Of a DNA stretch of 64,000 bases, positions 17,972-26,491 are shown piece by piece. Under the pieces are notes generated by a model that saw only the letters and a list, made by a program, of their open reading frames with translations, was not told the origin of the DNA and ran no database searches. The first letter of the stretch is position 1; every line of letters begins with the position of its first letter. The position numbers and the translations under genes were made by a program. Source of the DNA: JANXQZ01 sp038225555 (GTDB taxonomy: Bacteria > Acidobacteriota > Terriglobia > Bryobacterales > Bryobacteraceae); assembly GCA_038225555.1 (NCBI GenBank), contig JBBRRB010000006.1:158015-222014 (forward strand). Direction: 5' to 3'.

Positions 17972-19327
17972 TCAACCAGCGGTCGCAAACATAATAACAG
18001 TGGCTGTGAGCATGACGGCTGCGCAAATCCAGCCGAGCCCTTTCAGGATCGGCCCGTTTCGTCGCTCTCCCATAACCTCCTTGTCGCTCGAAAGCAGCAC
18101 AACGAGGATCACAAGGGGGGGTGCGAGAACACCGTTTAGCACGGCTGCCCAGAAGAGCATTTTGACGGCGTCAAAGGCGAAATAGCCCAGCCCGAGTCCA
18201 AGCGCCATCGCGACTCCGATCACTGCGTAGAATCCATGAGCGAGAGGCGGGTGCACGTCCAAGGAACCAACCCAGTCCTTTGCCTCGGCAATGGCGTACG
18301 CACATGAGCCCGCGAGGACCGGAACGCCGAGCATGCCTGCGCCAATCAGACCGATGCTGAAGAGCCAATATGCTCCATCCCCAGCCAACGGGCGGAGGGC
18401 CTCGGCCGCGTCGCGCGCGGTCGCGATGGTCGTCTTTCCGTGGGCGTGCAGAGTGGCGGCTGCGGTGAGGATTATGAAATACATCACGAGGTTCGAGAAA
18501 AACATGCCCGTGATTACGTCTGTTCGCGACCGGCGAAGTTCCCGATCCGTCGCTCCTTCGCGAAGTTCGATGGTGGACTTTCCCTGGGCGATCTCCTGCT
18601 CCACCTCTTGCGAGGATTGCCAAAAGAAGAGGTAGGGCGAAATCGTCGTGCCCAATATGCCGACCAGTGTTGCCCAATAGAGTCCCGACGATTCGAAGCG
18701 CGGGACGAGCGTGCTGCGAAAGACTACGGCCCAATCGGGATGGGCCAGAAACGCGGCGATGACATATGCGAAGAGGGCGAGCGTCAGCCACTTGAAAATG
18801 CGGGCGATAGTGCGGTAACTGGTCCAGAAGAGCAGGCCTACGATCAGCAAGGCGTAGGCGGGAGTCCAATAGAACGCCTTGATGCCGGTCATCAACTCGG
18901 TGACGTCGGCCATTCCGCCGAGGTCGGCACCGATGTTGAAGACGTTCGCGACCACGAGCAGAGTGCACGCGCTCCATAGAACCCAACGGGGATAACGGAG
19001 CCGGACCAAGCCCGCGAGACCGCGACCGGTGACCATGGCGAGGCGGGCGCACATGAGCTGGACGGCAGCCATGAGTGGGAAGGAGAAAAGGGCAGTCCAG
19101 AGAGGCGCGTAACCGAAGGCTGCCCCGGTCACCGAGTAGGTGGATATGCCGGAAGGATCGTCGTCAGCCGCGCCTGTGATTAAGCCAGGGCCGAGATTTG
19201 TGAAAAACCTGCGAAACTTGCCTTGGAGGAGGAGGCCGAATCGCTTGCGATGGGTTGGTTTCAAGCGGACGGAGCCATTAAGGCTAGAAACAGGCGGCCA
19301 AAGCTCAGCAGGGTTAGAACTAAGCAT
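17972..19327 (-). CDS. Nramp-type divalent metal transporter, atypical
   Basis: About 451 aa with 11-12 hydrophobic segments of the Nramp/APC fold. TM1 reads GLITGAADDDPSGISTYSVT instead of the canonical DPGN motif, and the TM6 region reads GTTISPYLFFWQSSQEVEQE instead of one with the metal-binding MPH motif. It therefore belongs to an Nramp-related branch and probably differs in ion choice. The start is uncertain. ATG at 19327 would overlap the rhomboid gene by 67 bp; a TTG at 19264 overlaps its stop as TTGA, and neither has a clear ribosome binding site. The frame is open further upstream, but that part is Arg-rich and not family-like. Confidence 0.8.
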   Translation of the reverse strand: MLSSNPAELWPPVSSLNGSVRLKPTHRKRFGLLLQGKFRRFFTNLGPGLITGAADDDPSGISTYSVTGAAFGYAPLWTALFSFPLMAAVQLMCARLAMVTGRGLAGLVRLRYPRWVLWSACTLLVVANVFNIGADLGGMADVTELMTGIKAFYWTPAYALLIVGLLFWTSYRTIARIFKWLTLALFAYVIAAFLAHPDWAVVFRSTLVPRFESSGLYWATLVGILGTTISPYLFFWQSSQEVEQEIAQGKSTIELREGATDRELRRSRTDVITGMFFSNLVMYFIILTAAATLHAHGKTTIATARDAAEALRPLAGDGAYWLFSIGLIGAGMLGVPVLAGSCAYAIAEAKDWVGSLDVHPPLAHGFYAVIGVAMALGLGLGYFAFDAVKMLFWAAVLNGVLAPPLVILVVLLSSDKEVMGERRNGPILKGLGWICAAVMLTATVIMFATAG

Positions 19328-20061
19328 ACGCCCGCGCCGACTTTGATCGCCGATTCCTTCCACATTAAACGCGCACGCGGCGTGATCAGGATAACGCCCA
19401 TTAGGAATCCGCCCGCGAGTCCTCCGATGTGCGCCCAATAGTCCACGCCAGGAATGAAACTTAACACGAGCGCGTAAATCAGCCACCTGCTGTATAGCGA
19501 TTTGACTGCCGCTCCCAACGCCGATTTATCCGTCACTCCGAAAGCGAGCATAGCCCCGATGAGGCCGAAGATGCCAGCCGACGATCCCACTGAACTCGCA
19601 TTTATAGCCTGGGGACCTAAGATCGAACTAGCCAGAAAACCGGTCACCGTTGACACAAAGTAAAAAGCGATGAGCCGCTGCGTGTCATACAATTGCTCCA
19701 CCTCGGCCCCGAGATCGAACAGCACCCATGAGTTCATCAGGATATGAAGAATGCTGCCATGCAGAAAACCGGCAGTCACCAGCCTGTAATATGCACCTTG
19801 CAGCAGCGGCCATGGGATACTCTCTCCGTAGTGCCTGATGATCGGCACAGAATTCAAAGCGTCCGCGATGTACAGCGCGAAGTTGATCAGCAGGATCATC
19901 ACGGTGGTGAAGCGCGCCTGCGGAATCAGCCCGCCTAGAAAGTTTCCAGCCTGCAAACGTTCGGCCGCTTTCGGGGCCACTCGCACATCGCAATAGGGAC
20001 AAACCTTATCGTCGGTCGTAATAAACGCCCGGCAATTCGGGCACATCCTTCGCTTATCCAC
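19261..20061 (-). CDS. Rhomboid-family intramembrane serine protease with N-terminal zinc ribbon
   Basis: The 266-aa product begins with a small zinc ribbon (CPNC at 7-10, CPYC at 21-24), followed by six or so membrane segments. The rhomboid catalytic dyad is present: GSSAG at 159-163 (nucleophile Ser161) and His211 in YWAHIGG. HGSILHILMN in TM2 is the usual oxyanion/packing motif. Rhomboids cleave single-pass membrane proteins within the bilayer; the substrate is unknown. The cytoplasmic zinc ribbon is a common add-on. The Nramp-like gene overlaps its 3' end. Confidence 0.9.
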   Translation of the reverse strand: MDKRRMCPNCRAFITTDDKVCPYCDVRVAPKAAERLQAGNFLGGLIPQARFTTVMILLINFALYIADALNSVPIIRHYGESIPWPLLQGAYYRLVTAGFLHGSILHILMNSWVLFDLGAEVEQLYDTQRLIAFYFVSTVTGFLASSILGPQAINASSVGSSAGIFGLIGAMLAFGVTDKSALGAAVKSLYSRWLIYALVLSFIPGVDYWAHIGGLAGGFLMGVILITPRARLMWKESAIKVGAGVCLVLTLLSFGRLFLALMAPSA

Positions 20062-20087
20062 TTAGCCTTATTGTACAATCCCCATGC

Positions 20088-21233
20088 ATGCAGCCCATCC
20101 AGAGTTACACCTTGCCTCCGGACAAACTAATACAAGCGATCGAGTATGCGCACGCCCGCAACATGCTGCATTTTGGGGACTTTCTGATTTCGGTGCTCGT
20201 TCTCGTGGCGATCCTCCGTCTGCGAGTAGTGCCCCGAATGAGCCGAATGTCGCCCCTGTGGATCGTCAGCGCGATGGTGCTGCTTGTCGCCCTCTTCGAT
20301 CTGCCTGCCGAGATGTACGGCCACTCGATTTCGCTTCGGTATCACATTTCCATCCAGGGCTGGCAGTCCTGGTTTTGGGACTGGACGAAAGAGCAGATCA
20401 TCTCAGTGGTGATCGCCGTCGCCATGCTGTTGCCGTTTTACGCTTTGCTGCGAAGGCAACCCCGGCGCTGGTGGCTCTATGCTTGGCTGGCTTCGATTCC
20501 GATCATGATTGTCTCAGCTTACGCCGACCCGCTGATCCTGGAACCGCTGTTCAATAGCTTCCGCCCGCTCTCAGCGAAACATCCCGAACTGATCCCTCCC
20601 ATCGAGCAAATGCTGGCCCGGGCCGGTGTGGGCATTCCTCCCGAGAGGCTTCTCGAAATGGATGCGAGTCAAAAGACCAATTCGCTCAATGCCTACTTCT
20701 CCGGAATTGGGCCCTCGAGCAGAATGGTGCTCTATGACACGATCATCGAAAAGGAGCCTGGCCCGCTGCTGCTCTCAACCATCGGGCACGAACTCGGACA
20801 CTACGTCCTGAGCCACATCGCCAAGGGACTGGCGTTTGGATCTGTTTGCCTGCTTCTAGGACTGCTGATCTTCTCTCGCGCAGTTCCGTGGTTCATTTCC
20901 AAATGGGGCGAGTCCTTGAATATCGCGAGCATCTCCGACTGGGGTTCGCTGCCCGTTTTCATGTTGCTTGCGCTTGGATTGAGCTTCTTCGCCGAACCGG
21001 TAGCCAATGCTTACAGCCGCTGGCAGGAACATCAGGCTGACGTGTACTCGCTGGAAGCAATTCGCGGGTTGGTCCCCAACCCCGGCCAAGCCGCTGCACA
21101 AGCTTTCCAAGTGGAAGGAGAGAACGGTCTGGAGGAGCCGAACCCCAACCCTCTTATCGTGTTCTGGTCTTATACTCATCCGCCTGTCGCCGAACGGCTG
21201 CGCTTTTCGCTCGACTACGAGCTTGTAAAATAG
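20088..21233 (+). CDS. M48 family membrane metalloprotease (Ste24/HtpX-like)
   Basis: A 381-aa polytopic protein. Hydrophobic segments occur at about 30-48, 58-75, 105-122 and 130-148. The zinc site is HELGH (234-238), preceded by the typical family stretch SQKTNSLNAYFSGIG, with the third ligand downstream in EHQADVYSLE. The C-terminal THPPVAERL is typical of Ste24-type M48 proteases, which act in membrane protein quality control. It is divergent from the rhomboid gene (26 bp apart). thiG follows 4 bp after the stop, so the two are probably co-transcribed although functionally unrelated. Confidence 0.9.
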   Translation: MQPIQSYTLPPDKLIQAIEYAHARNMLHFGDFLISVLVLVAILRLRVVPRMSRMSPLWIVSAMVLLVALFDLPAEMYGHSISLRYHISIQGWQSWFWDWTKEQIISVVIAVAMLLPFYALLRRQPRRWWLYAWLASIPIMIVSAYADPLILEPLFNSFRPLSAKHPELIPPIEQMLARAGVGIPPERLLEMDASQKTNSLNAYFSGIGPSSRMVLYDTIIEKEPGPLLLSTIGHELGHYVLSHIAKGLAFGSVCLLLGLLIFSRAVPWFISKWGESLNIASISDWGSLPVFMLLALGLSFFAEPVANAYSRWQEHQADVYSLEAIRGLVPNPGQAAAQAFQVEGENGLEEPNPNPLIVFWSYTHPPVAERLRFSLDYELVK

Positions 21234-21237
21234 AAGC

Positions 21238-22017
21238 ATGTCTGACGTATTGCGCATCGCCGACCGGGAATTTCACTCCAGGCTTTTCGTGGGTACCGGG
21301 AAATACCGAAGCCATCACGAAATGGCGCGCTGCCACTCCGCATCGGGAGCCGAGGTGGTCACGGTGGCAGTTCGAAGGGTGAACCTGACCGATCGTTCAA
21401 AAGAATCGCTCCTCGATTTCATTGATCGTTCCAAATTTTTTATTCTGCCCAATACTGCGGCTTGCTATACGGCGGACGACGCGATCCGGACTGCGCGGCT
21501 TGGACGTGAGGTGGGCCTGTCCCATTGGGTGAAGCTCGAGGTGATCGGAGATGAGCGAACTCTTTTCCCCGACAATCAAGGCCTAATTGAGGCTACGCGT
21601 GTGTTGTCGAAAGAGGGGTTTGTCGTGCTGCCTTACACGAATGACGACCTGGTAAACGCCCGCAAGCTAATCGACGCGGGTGCGGCAGCGGTGATGCCTC
21701 TGGCTGCGCCCATCGGGTCTGGACTGGGCATTCAGAACGCGACCAATTTGCGGATTATGCGCGAGATGATCACGGATGTTCCCTTGATCGTCGATGCGGG
21801 AGTGGGAACCGCTTCAGATGCAGCAATCGCGATGGAAATGGGCTTCGATGGCATTCTTATGAACACAGCGATTGCCGCTGCCGAGGACGCTGAGCGGATG
21901 GCTCTAGCCATGAAATTGGGGGTCGAAGCGGGCCGTCACGCATTCCTTGCCGGGCGGATGCCGAAGAAGCTGTATGCGAGCGCGAGCAGTCCACTGATCG
22001 GCGTGGTGGGACACTAG
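21238..22017 (+). CDS. thiG: Thiazole synthase
   Basis: ThiG (259 aa) builds the thiazole phosphate ring of thiamine from deoxyxylulose phosphate, dehydroglycine and ThiS thiocarboxylate. The TIM-barrel signatures are clear: FVGTGKYRSHHEM near the N-terminus, Lys99 in WVKLEVIGD (Schiff-base Lys), AAVMPLAAPIGSGLGI, VDAGVGTASDAAIAMEMG and GILMNTAIA. No thiS, thiC, thiE or thiH is nearby and no TPP riboswitch is seen upstream, where only 4 bp separate it from the M48 gene. Confidence 0.96.
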   Translation: MSDVLRIADREFHSRLFVGTGKYRSHHEMARCHSASGAEVVTVAVRRVNLTDRSKESLLDFIDRSKFFILPNTAACYTADDAIRTARLGREVGLSHWVKLEVIGDERTLFPDNQGLIEATRVLSKEGFVVLPYTNDDLVNARKLIDAGAAAVMPLAAPIGSGLGIQNATNLRIMREMITDVPLIVDAGVGTASDAAIAMEMGFDGILMNTAIAAAEDAERMALAMKLGVEAGRHAFLAGRMPKKLYASASSPLIGVVGH

Positions 22018-22090
22018 ATCCCACGGACGAACACCGAGCTGGATCACGATAGCTCATAATAGGACACTTATCTTCGGCACTGGGACTGCT

Positions 22091-22543
22091 ATGGGCCTTC
22101 AGGGGTGTAATTTGTCCAACGTAGAACGAATTCGCGAATGCCCGGCTACAACGCCGAGCGATCCTTATTTTCGTCAGAAACTCGACTCTGGCTGGCGACT
22201 GGTAGCTGTAGAGTGGGAAAGAGACGTTCCTAAAACGGTGACTCAGTTCCTCCCTCTGGGGGAAGATGTGCCCTTCGGTTCGCAGGTGAGCGATGACTGC
22301 CAGCGGCTGCAGGACAATACTCAGGAGCGGTTGGTTCTAACTCGCATGTTGGAGCTGATTGTTAAAGACCAATCGCTCTCAGCGGTGGCAGCGGAGCTTA
22401 ACAAAAGCGGCTATCGAACGCGACCGGGGCGCGAGTGGACTCCAGGCGCGGTCTTTGATATGTTGCCGCGCCTCATCGAGGTGGGTCCACGCATCATGAC
22501 CGATGCTGATTATATTGGGCGAAAACGCCCGGCTTCGGTTTAA
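22091..22543 (+). CDS. Small protein with recombinase-like C-terminal HTH motif
   Basis: A 150-aa protein not firmly recognised. The C-terminal half (AAELNKSGYRTRPGREWTP, then GAVFDMLPRLIEVGP) resembles the 'recombinase' domain of large serine recombinases, in which a gap-filling helix-turn-helix reads minor variants of LN..G..TR.G..WT...V..ML. There is no resolvase catalytic domain, so it is either a DNA-binding regulator or a relic. The N-terminal half (YFRQKLDSGWRLVAVEWER) is small and globular in character. It sits 73 bp after thiG on the same strand and converges on the glycine-zipper pair, overlapping the end of that gene by 4 bp. Confidence 0.55.
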   Translation: MGLQGCNLSNVERIRECPATTPSDPYFRQKLDSGWRLVAVEWERDVPKTVTQFLPLGEDVPFGSQVSDDCQRLQDNTQERLVLTRMLELIVKDQSLSAVAAELNKSGYRTRPGREWTPGAVFDMLPRLIEVGPRIMTDADYIGRKRPASV

Positions 22544-23127
22544 GAATCCAGCACTCCGCGATCCCCGGCGGTGCGCGCAAGGGGCTTCTCCGTCACGGCG
22601 AAGTCGGCTTTAGCCTCGCCGCTCGTGGCGATATCGGCACCACCTGTGTGGTGCAAGGTCTCTTTGGCACGTTTGGCCCAGTCCGAGTTGTCGCAATGGA
22701 CCGAGAGCAGAATCCCGCCATTTCGAATCCGGCCTTCATAACGTTTGGCTTCATATTCCGGGATTCCAACGCCAACCAAAGCTCCCGTAAACCCGCCCAC
22801 CGTGCCTCCCACGCCGATGCCGCTCAGCATGGCGAGGATCGGGCCAGCTGCAACAAAGGGTCCAATTCCTGGAATGGCAAGAGCGCCTATTCCCGCCAGC
22901 CACCCCAGCGCTCCGCCTAAAATTGCCCCTGAGCTCGCGCCTGCGACCGCACCTTCGGGTGCTTTGGTGTGCTTCTCGTGCCCGAAATCTTTCGATCCCA
23001 GGTTTTCTGGAAAAAGAACCGAGATGTCTGTATTGCGGAAGCCGGCATGCTTTAGAGCGTCGACGGCCTCGCTGACTGTTGCTTGATCGGGATAGAGCCC
23101 GAATGCAGCCACGTTTTTACCTGACAT
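22540..23127 (-). CDS. Glycine-zipper membrane protein, tandem copy 2
   Basis: 195 aa from ATG at 23127, chosen because AAGGAGGG lies 5 nt upstream; the frame is open further but the extra part is not conserved with the paralogue. Three parts are visible: an N-terminal alpha/beta domain (GLYPDQATVSEAVDALKHAG, FRNTDISVLFPEN) of the general-stress-17M/ferredoxin-like kind; a Gly/Ala-rich double hydrophobic hairpin at about 60-115 (GGALGWLAGIGALAIPGIGP); and a C-terminal alpha/beta domain (YEAKRYEGRIRNGGILLSV). Related proteins are stress-induced in many soil bacteria; biochemical function unknown. It overlaps the upstream copy by 11 bp. Confidence 0.8.
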   Translation of the reverse strand: MSGKNVAAFGLYPDQATVSEAVDALKHAGFRNTDISVLFPENLGSKDFGHEKHTKAPEGAVAGASSGAILGGALGWLAGIGALAIPGIGPFVAAGPILAMLSGIGVGGTVGGFTGALVGVGIPEYEAKRYEGRIRNGGILLSVHCDNSDWAKRAKETLHHTGGADIATSGEAKADFAVTEKPLARTAGDRGVLDS

Positions 23128-23710
23128 AATTGCCCTCCTTTTGATACATTTCGCTGCGCCCCATGGGTCGGTCCGAGGTCGCAAAATCGGCAGCAGCTTC
23201 CCCGGCGGCCGAGATGTCTTCGGCACCGGTCTGCTCCAGGATGGTTTTCGCGCGTTTCACCCAGTCGGAGTTGTCGCAGTGTACCGAGAGCAGAATTCCG
23301 CCCTTGCGAACCCGGCCTTCGTAACGTTTGGCTTCGTACTCAGGAATGCCCATCCCAATCAGAGCACCAGCCAAGCCGCCAATTGCGCCGCCAACTCCCA
23401 TTCCACTCAGCATCCCCATGATCGGGCCCGCTGCGATAAACGGCCCCACGCCGGGGACCGCCAGGGCTCCGATTCCTGCCAGCCATCCCAGTGCGCCCCC
23501 AATCACGCCCCCAGAGAGCCCGCCCGTTGCGGCACCCTCAGGTGCCTTAGACTCTTTCGAAATGCCGAAATCTTTCGTGCCTTGGTTATCTGGAAATAAA
23601 ACCGAGATATCCGTATTTCGAAAACCGGAGTTCTTCAAAGTATCCACAGCCGCTTCAGCGCTTCCCTGGCTGGGAAAAATCCCATACACGGCGGTATTCT
23701 TTCCTGACAT
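23117..23710 (-). CDS. Glycine-zipper membrane protein, tandem copy 1
   Basis: A 197-aa close paralogue of the next gene, alike along its whole length (FRNTDISVLFP, KDFG, KAPEGA, GGALGWLAGIGALA, GIPEYEAKRYEGR, GGILLSVHCDNSDW). The tail differs (GRSEMYQKEGNYVR) and contains the ribosome binding site of copy 2, so copy 2 is probably translated by re-initiation. The two most likely arose by local duplication and may form hetero-oligomers. GAGAGGAA precedes the ATG. No function can be assigned beyond probable membrane-associated stress protein. Confidence 0.8.
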   Translation of the reverse strand: MSGKNTAVYGIFPSQGSAEAAVDTLKNSGFRNTDISVLFPDNQGTKDFGISKESKAPEGAATGGLSGGVIGGALGWLAGIGALAVPGVGPFIAAGPIMGMLSGMGVGGAIGGLAGALIGMGIPEYEAKRYEGRVRKGGILLSVHCDNSDWVKRAKTILEQTGAEDISAAGEAAADFATSDRPMGRSEMYQKEGNYVR

Positions 23711-23892
23711 TGTGTTCCTCTCGTAAATGTGAAGGTAGAAACCCTACGCTCCAACTTCGATGTGCCGACTAGAGCAGGTGCACGGCCAAATACGTAACCT
23801 TGAATTCAATTGGCCTATTTCATCGCCGGGCTTCCCCGACAACCTTATTTTAGATAAAAAGTACCGGCTTTGGTTAAGTTATTGTAATAAGG

Positions 23893-24300
23893 ATGGCCAA
23901 CCCCGAAAACTTGGCGGCTCTCAGAGCCGATGTAGATGAGTGGAATGATGAGCGATCGCAAGATCCAGATTTCCGCCCAGACTTGGCAAGTGCCGATTTG
24001 CGCGGGGCGAGCCTCGTGTTGGCAGATTTGAGGCACGCAAACCTGCGCGGTGCCAACCTGACTCTCGCCGACCTGACCGGGGCGGATCTGCGGTGGGCGG
24101 ATTTGCGTAACGCGAACCTGGTTGGTGCGCGGCTGATCGGCACAGACTTCAGCGGAGCAGATTTGCGAGGCGCCGACCTGCGAACCGCTGAAGACCTCAC
24201 CACCGAACAGATGCAGGAAGCCATGGGAGACGAGCGAACTTTGCTCCCTGACGAGACCCCGCGTCCGCTGCGCTGGACCATCCAAATCAGCGCACGATAG
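23893..24300 (+). CDS. Pentapeptide-repeat protein
   Basis: A 135-aa protein with about 12 consecutive A(D/N)LXX pentapeptides (ADLRGASLVLADLRHANLRG and on to GADLRGADLR) at residues 33-100. These fold as a short right-handed quadrilateral beta-helix. The N-terminal helix (ENLAALRADVDEWNDER) and C-terminal segment flank it. No membrane segment or extra domain. Such proteins have varied roles and none can be assigned. AAGG abuts the ATG, an unusually short spacing. The PIG-L gene follows 9 bp after its stop. Confidence 0.85.
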   Translation: MANPENLAALRADVDEWNDERSQDPDFRPDLASADLRGASLVLADLRHANLRGANLTLADLTGADLRWADLRNANLVGARLIGTDFSGADLRGADLRTAEDLTTEQMQEAMGDERTLLPDETPRPLRWTIQISAR

Positions 24301-24309
24301 GGAGAGTTC

Positions 24310-25095
24310 GTGGCCCGCATTTTATGTATTCACGCGCATCCCGACGATGCGGAGATTCTGGCAGGCGGCACCCTCGCCCTCTTGAGCGACTTGGGCCATG
24401 CAATCACGATTATCAGCATGACGCCAGGAGACTGCGGCTCCGCAGAACTCCCGCCCGACGAGATCGCGGCGGTGCGAAGAGGGGAGGCTGCGGCAGCCGC
24501 GCAGGTGATTGGAGCGGAGTACCGTTGCGGAGAGTTCCGCGATCTCGCGATTTTTAATTGCGACGAGGCGCGCCGAAAAGTGACTGAGTTGCTGCGGTGG
24601 GCGAGGCCGAATCTAGTAATCACCGCCTCGCCGATCGATTATCATTGCGACCATGAAGCCACCAGCATCCTGGTTCGCGATGCGTGCTTCGGAGCTTCCG
24701 CTCCCAACTACGAGACTCGCGCGGATACACCTTCGCTTGCTCTCAACGCCATCCCGCATCTCTATTTTGTGGACTCCATCTCGGGCGTGAACCGCTTCGG
24801 CATCCCAATCGAGCCTCATTTCGTGGTGAATGTGAAGTCCACATTCGACGTAAAACGACGCATGCTCGCGATGCATGCCAGCCAGCGCGAGTGGCTTCAA
24901 CGGCAGCATGGAATCGACGATTACATGCAAACCATGGAAGATTGGACCCGCCAGCGGGGACAGGTTGCGGGGATTGATTTGGGAGAGGGATTCCGGCGCT
25001 ATCCCGGCCACCCGTATCCTCAGACTCCGCTGCTGGAGCAGCTACTGGGCTCGAAGGTCCTCATTCACGGCGGCCGCCAGAACGATCTTCAATAG
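24310..25095 (+). CDS. PIG-L (LmbE-type) deacetylase
   Basis: A 261-aa zinc-dependent N-acetylglucosaminyl deacetylase family protein. The start is GTG with GGAGAG 4 nt upstream. The metal-binding motif AHPDDAEI is at residues 8-15 and the third ligand His lies in PIDYHCDHEA (about 116-125). Family members de-N-acetylate GlcNAc conjugates, including bacillithiol and mycothiol precursors and glycolipids; no bsh or msh partner genes are nearby. The 3' end overlaps the convergent M20 peptidase gene by 54 bp. Confidence 0.88.
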   Translation: MARILCIHAHPDDAEILAGGTLALLSDLGHAITIISMTPGDCGSAELPPDEIAAVRRGEAAAAAQVIGAEYRCGEFRDLAIFNCDEARRKVTELLRWARPNLVITASPIDYHCDHEATSILVRDACFGASAPNYETRADTPSLALNAIPHLYFVDSISGVNRFGIPIEPHFVVNVKSTFDVKRRMLAMHASQREWLQRQHGIDDYMQTMEDWTRQRGQVAGIDLGEGFRRYPGHPYPQTPLLEQLLGSKVLIHGGRQNDLQ

Positions 25096-26436
25096 AAGAT
25101 CGGTCCCATTCGCAAAGTTAACCGGCGAAATGCGCTCGTCGTTGCCGTGGGCCCGGCTTTCTCCTCCCTCCCGAACAAAGATAGGAACCCCGTAAACCGC
25201 CATCCCTTTTCGGCGGAGAAACGAACCGTCCGTGGCGCCGCGCGACATATAAGGAACCACTATGGCTTTGGGCGCCGCATGGCTGAACACTTGCTCCATG
25301 GCTCGATACAGCGCAGTGGTTAGCGAACTCGGCTCCGTGGCAGGCATGTCCTGGCCCGTTGCAGGCGTCACCTCCACCGCAGGATCGTTCACGATTTTTC
25401 GAAAGCGCATTTCGATCTCTTCGCGGGTTTCGTTTGGAAGCCGGCGAACGTCTATCTGCGCCGTGGCTGAATTAGGGATGACATTGATTTTCATGCCGGC
25501 CTGCAGCATGGTAGGGGACAGAGAAGTGCGGAGCATAGCGTTCAGCTCGGGGTCCTTTTCGCGGATCTGGTTCGCCGCGCTAATGGCGAAGTTGGGGTCC
25601 TCCAGCTTGGGCAGCAAGGGCTTCAGCCACTCGGAGTCAGGAAGTTTCGCCATCTCGGTGAAGTAGCGCAAGGTGGTCGTGTTGAGTTTGACGGGTTGAT
25701 CGGAATCGGCCAAACGCGCAATGGCCTTCGCGAGATGGACGACTGGATTATCGGGACGGGGCAGCGAGCCGTGACCTGCCGTGCCCTTCGCAGCGAGTAC
25801 GACGCGAGTCGGAATTTTCTCGGAAGTTTGAATTTGGAAGATGCGCTGTCCTGAGTGCGTCTCGAGCGAAGCTCCGCCTTCGTTGAGAGCAAACTCAGCG
25901 TCGATCTTGGGATAGGCATGCTGGGTAAGCCAGTTGATTCCCGAGGAGCCAGCCTCTTCGTCGGCTTCGGAAAGCAGGATTACATCGCGCTTGAGCGCAG
26001 CTCCGGTGCGCTTGAGTTCCACCATCACCGCGAGTTCGGCGGCGAGGAGCGACTTATCGTCCTGAGCTCCTCGCCCGTAGAGATAACCGTTGCGCAGTTC
26101 GGCGGAGAAGGGCGGGACGGTCCACTGGGAGCGGTCCGCCGGAACCACGTCGCTGTGCGCCATGAGCAGCAGCGGGCGCTGGCCGGATCGGATTTTCGCG
26201 GGGATGCGAGCGATGAAACTCAAGCGGGCCGGGTCGGGTCCGAGCAGTTCGCAGGCGATTCCGTTGGCGGTTGCGACTTGTTTGAGATAGTCGGCTACGC
26301 GTGTTTCGTTGCCCGGCGGGTTGGTTGTGTCGAGTTTCAGAAGGTCGATTAGATAGCGGCGGGCGCGATCGCCGAGGTTGGCGTTGTCTTGAGCGAGGGC
26401 GCTGGAACAGAGCAGGAGGCATGTGAGAAGCCGCAT
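25042..26436 (-). CDS. Secreted M20 family zinc peptidase
   Basis: About 464 aa from ATG at 26436, chosen because it begins with a signal peptide (MRLLTCLLLCSSALAQ); an upstream in-frame extension would bury it. The M20 dinuclear zinc site is visible: LLLMAHSDVVPAD (His ligand plus catalytic Asp), YGRGAQDDKS (bridging Asp), LSEADEEAGS (Glu general base and ligand) and the C-terminal RAHGNDERI (His ligand). The lid domain starts with AAKGTAGHGS. Likely a periplasmic aminoacylase, carboxypeptidase or dipeptidase. Divergent from frr, 55 bp apart. Confidence 0.9.
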   Translation of the reverse strand: MRLLTCLLLCSSALAQDNANLGDRARRYLIDLLKLDTTNPPGNETRVADYLKQVATANGIACELLGPDPARLSFIARIPAKIRSGQRPLLLMAHSDVVPADRSQWTVPPFSAELRNGYLYGRGAQDDKSLLAAELAVMVELKRTGAALKRDVILLSEADEEAGSSGINWLTQHAYPKIDAEFALNEGGASLETHSGQRIFQIQTSEKIPTRVVLAAKGTAGHGSLPRPDNPVVHLAKAIARLADSDQPVKLNTTTLRYFTEMAKLPDSEWLKPLLPKLEDPNFAISAANQIREKDPELNAMLRTSLSPTMLQAGMKINVIPNSATAQIDVRRLPNETREEIEMRFRKIVNDPAVEVTPATGQDMPATEPSSLTTALYRAMEQVFSHAAPKAIVVPYMSRGATDGSFLRRKGMAVYGVPIFVREGGESRAHGNDERISPVNFANGTDLLLKIVLAAAVNEDLRAQ

Positions 26437-26491
26437 TGGGTTCAATGTTAGCAGGGCAGCGGAAACGAATCGGGTAGACTGAAGGGTTGCC

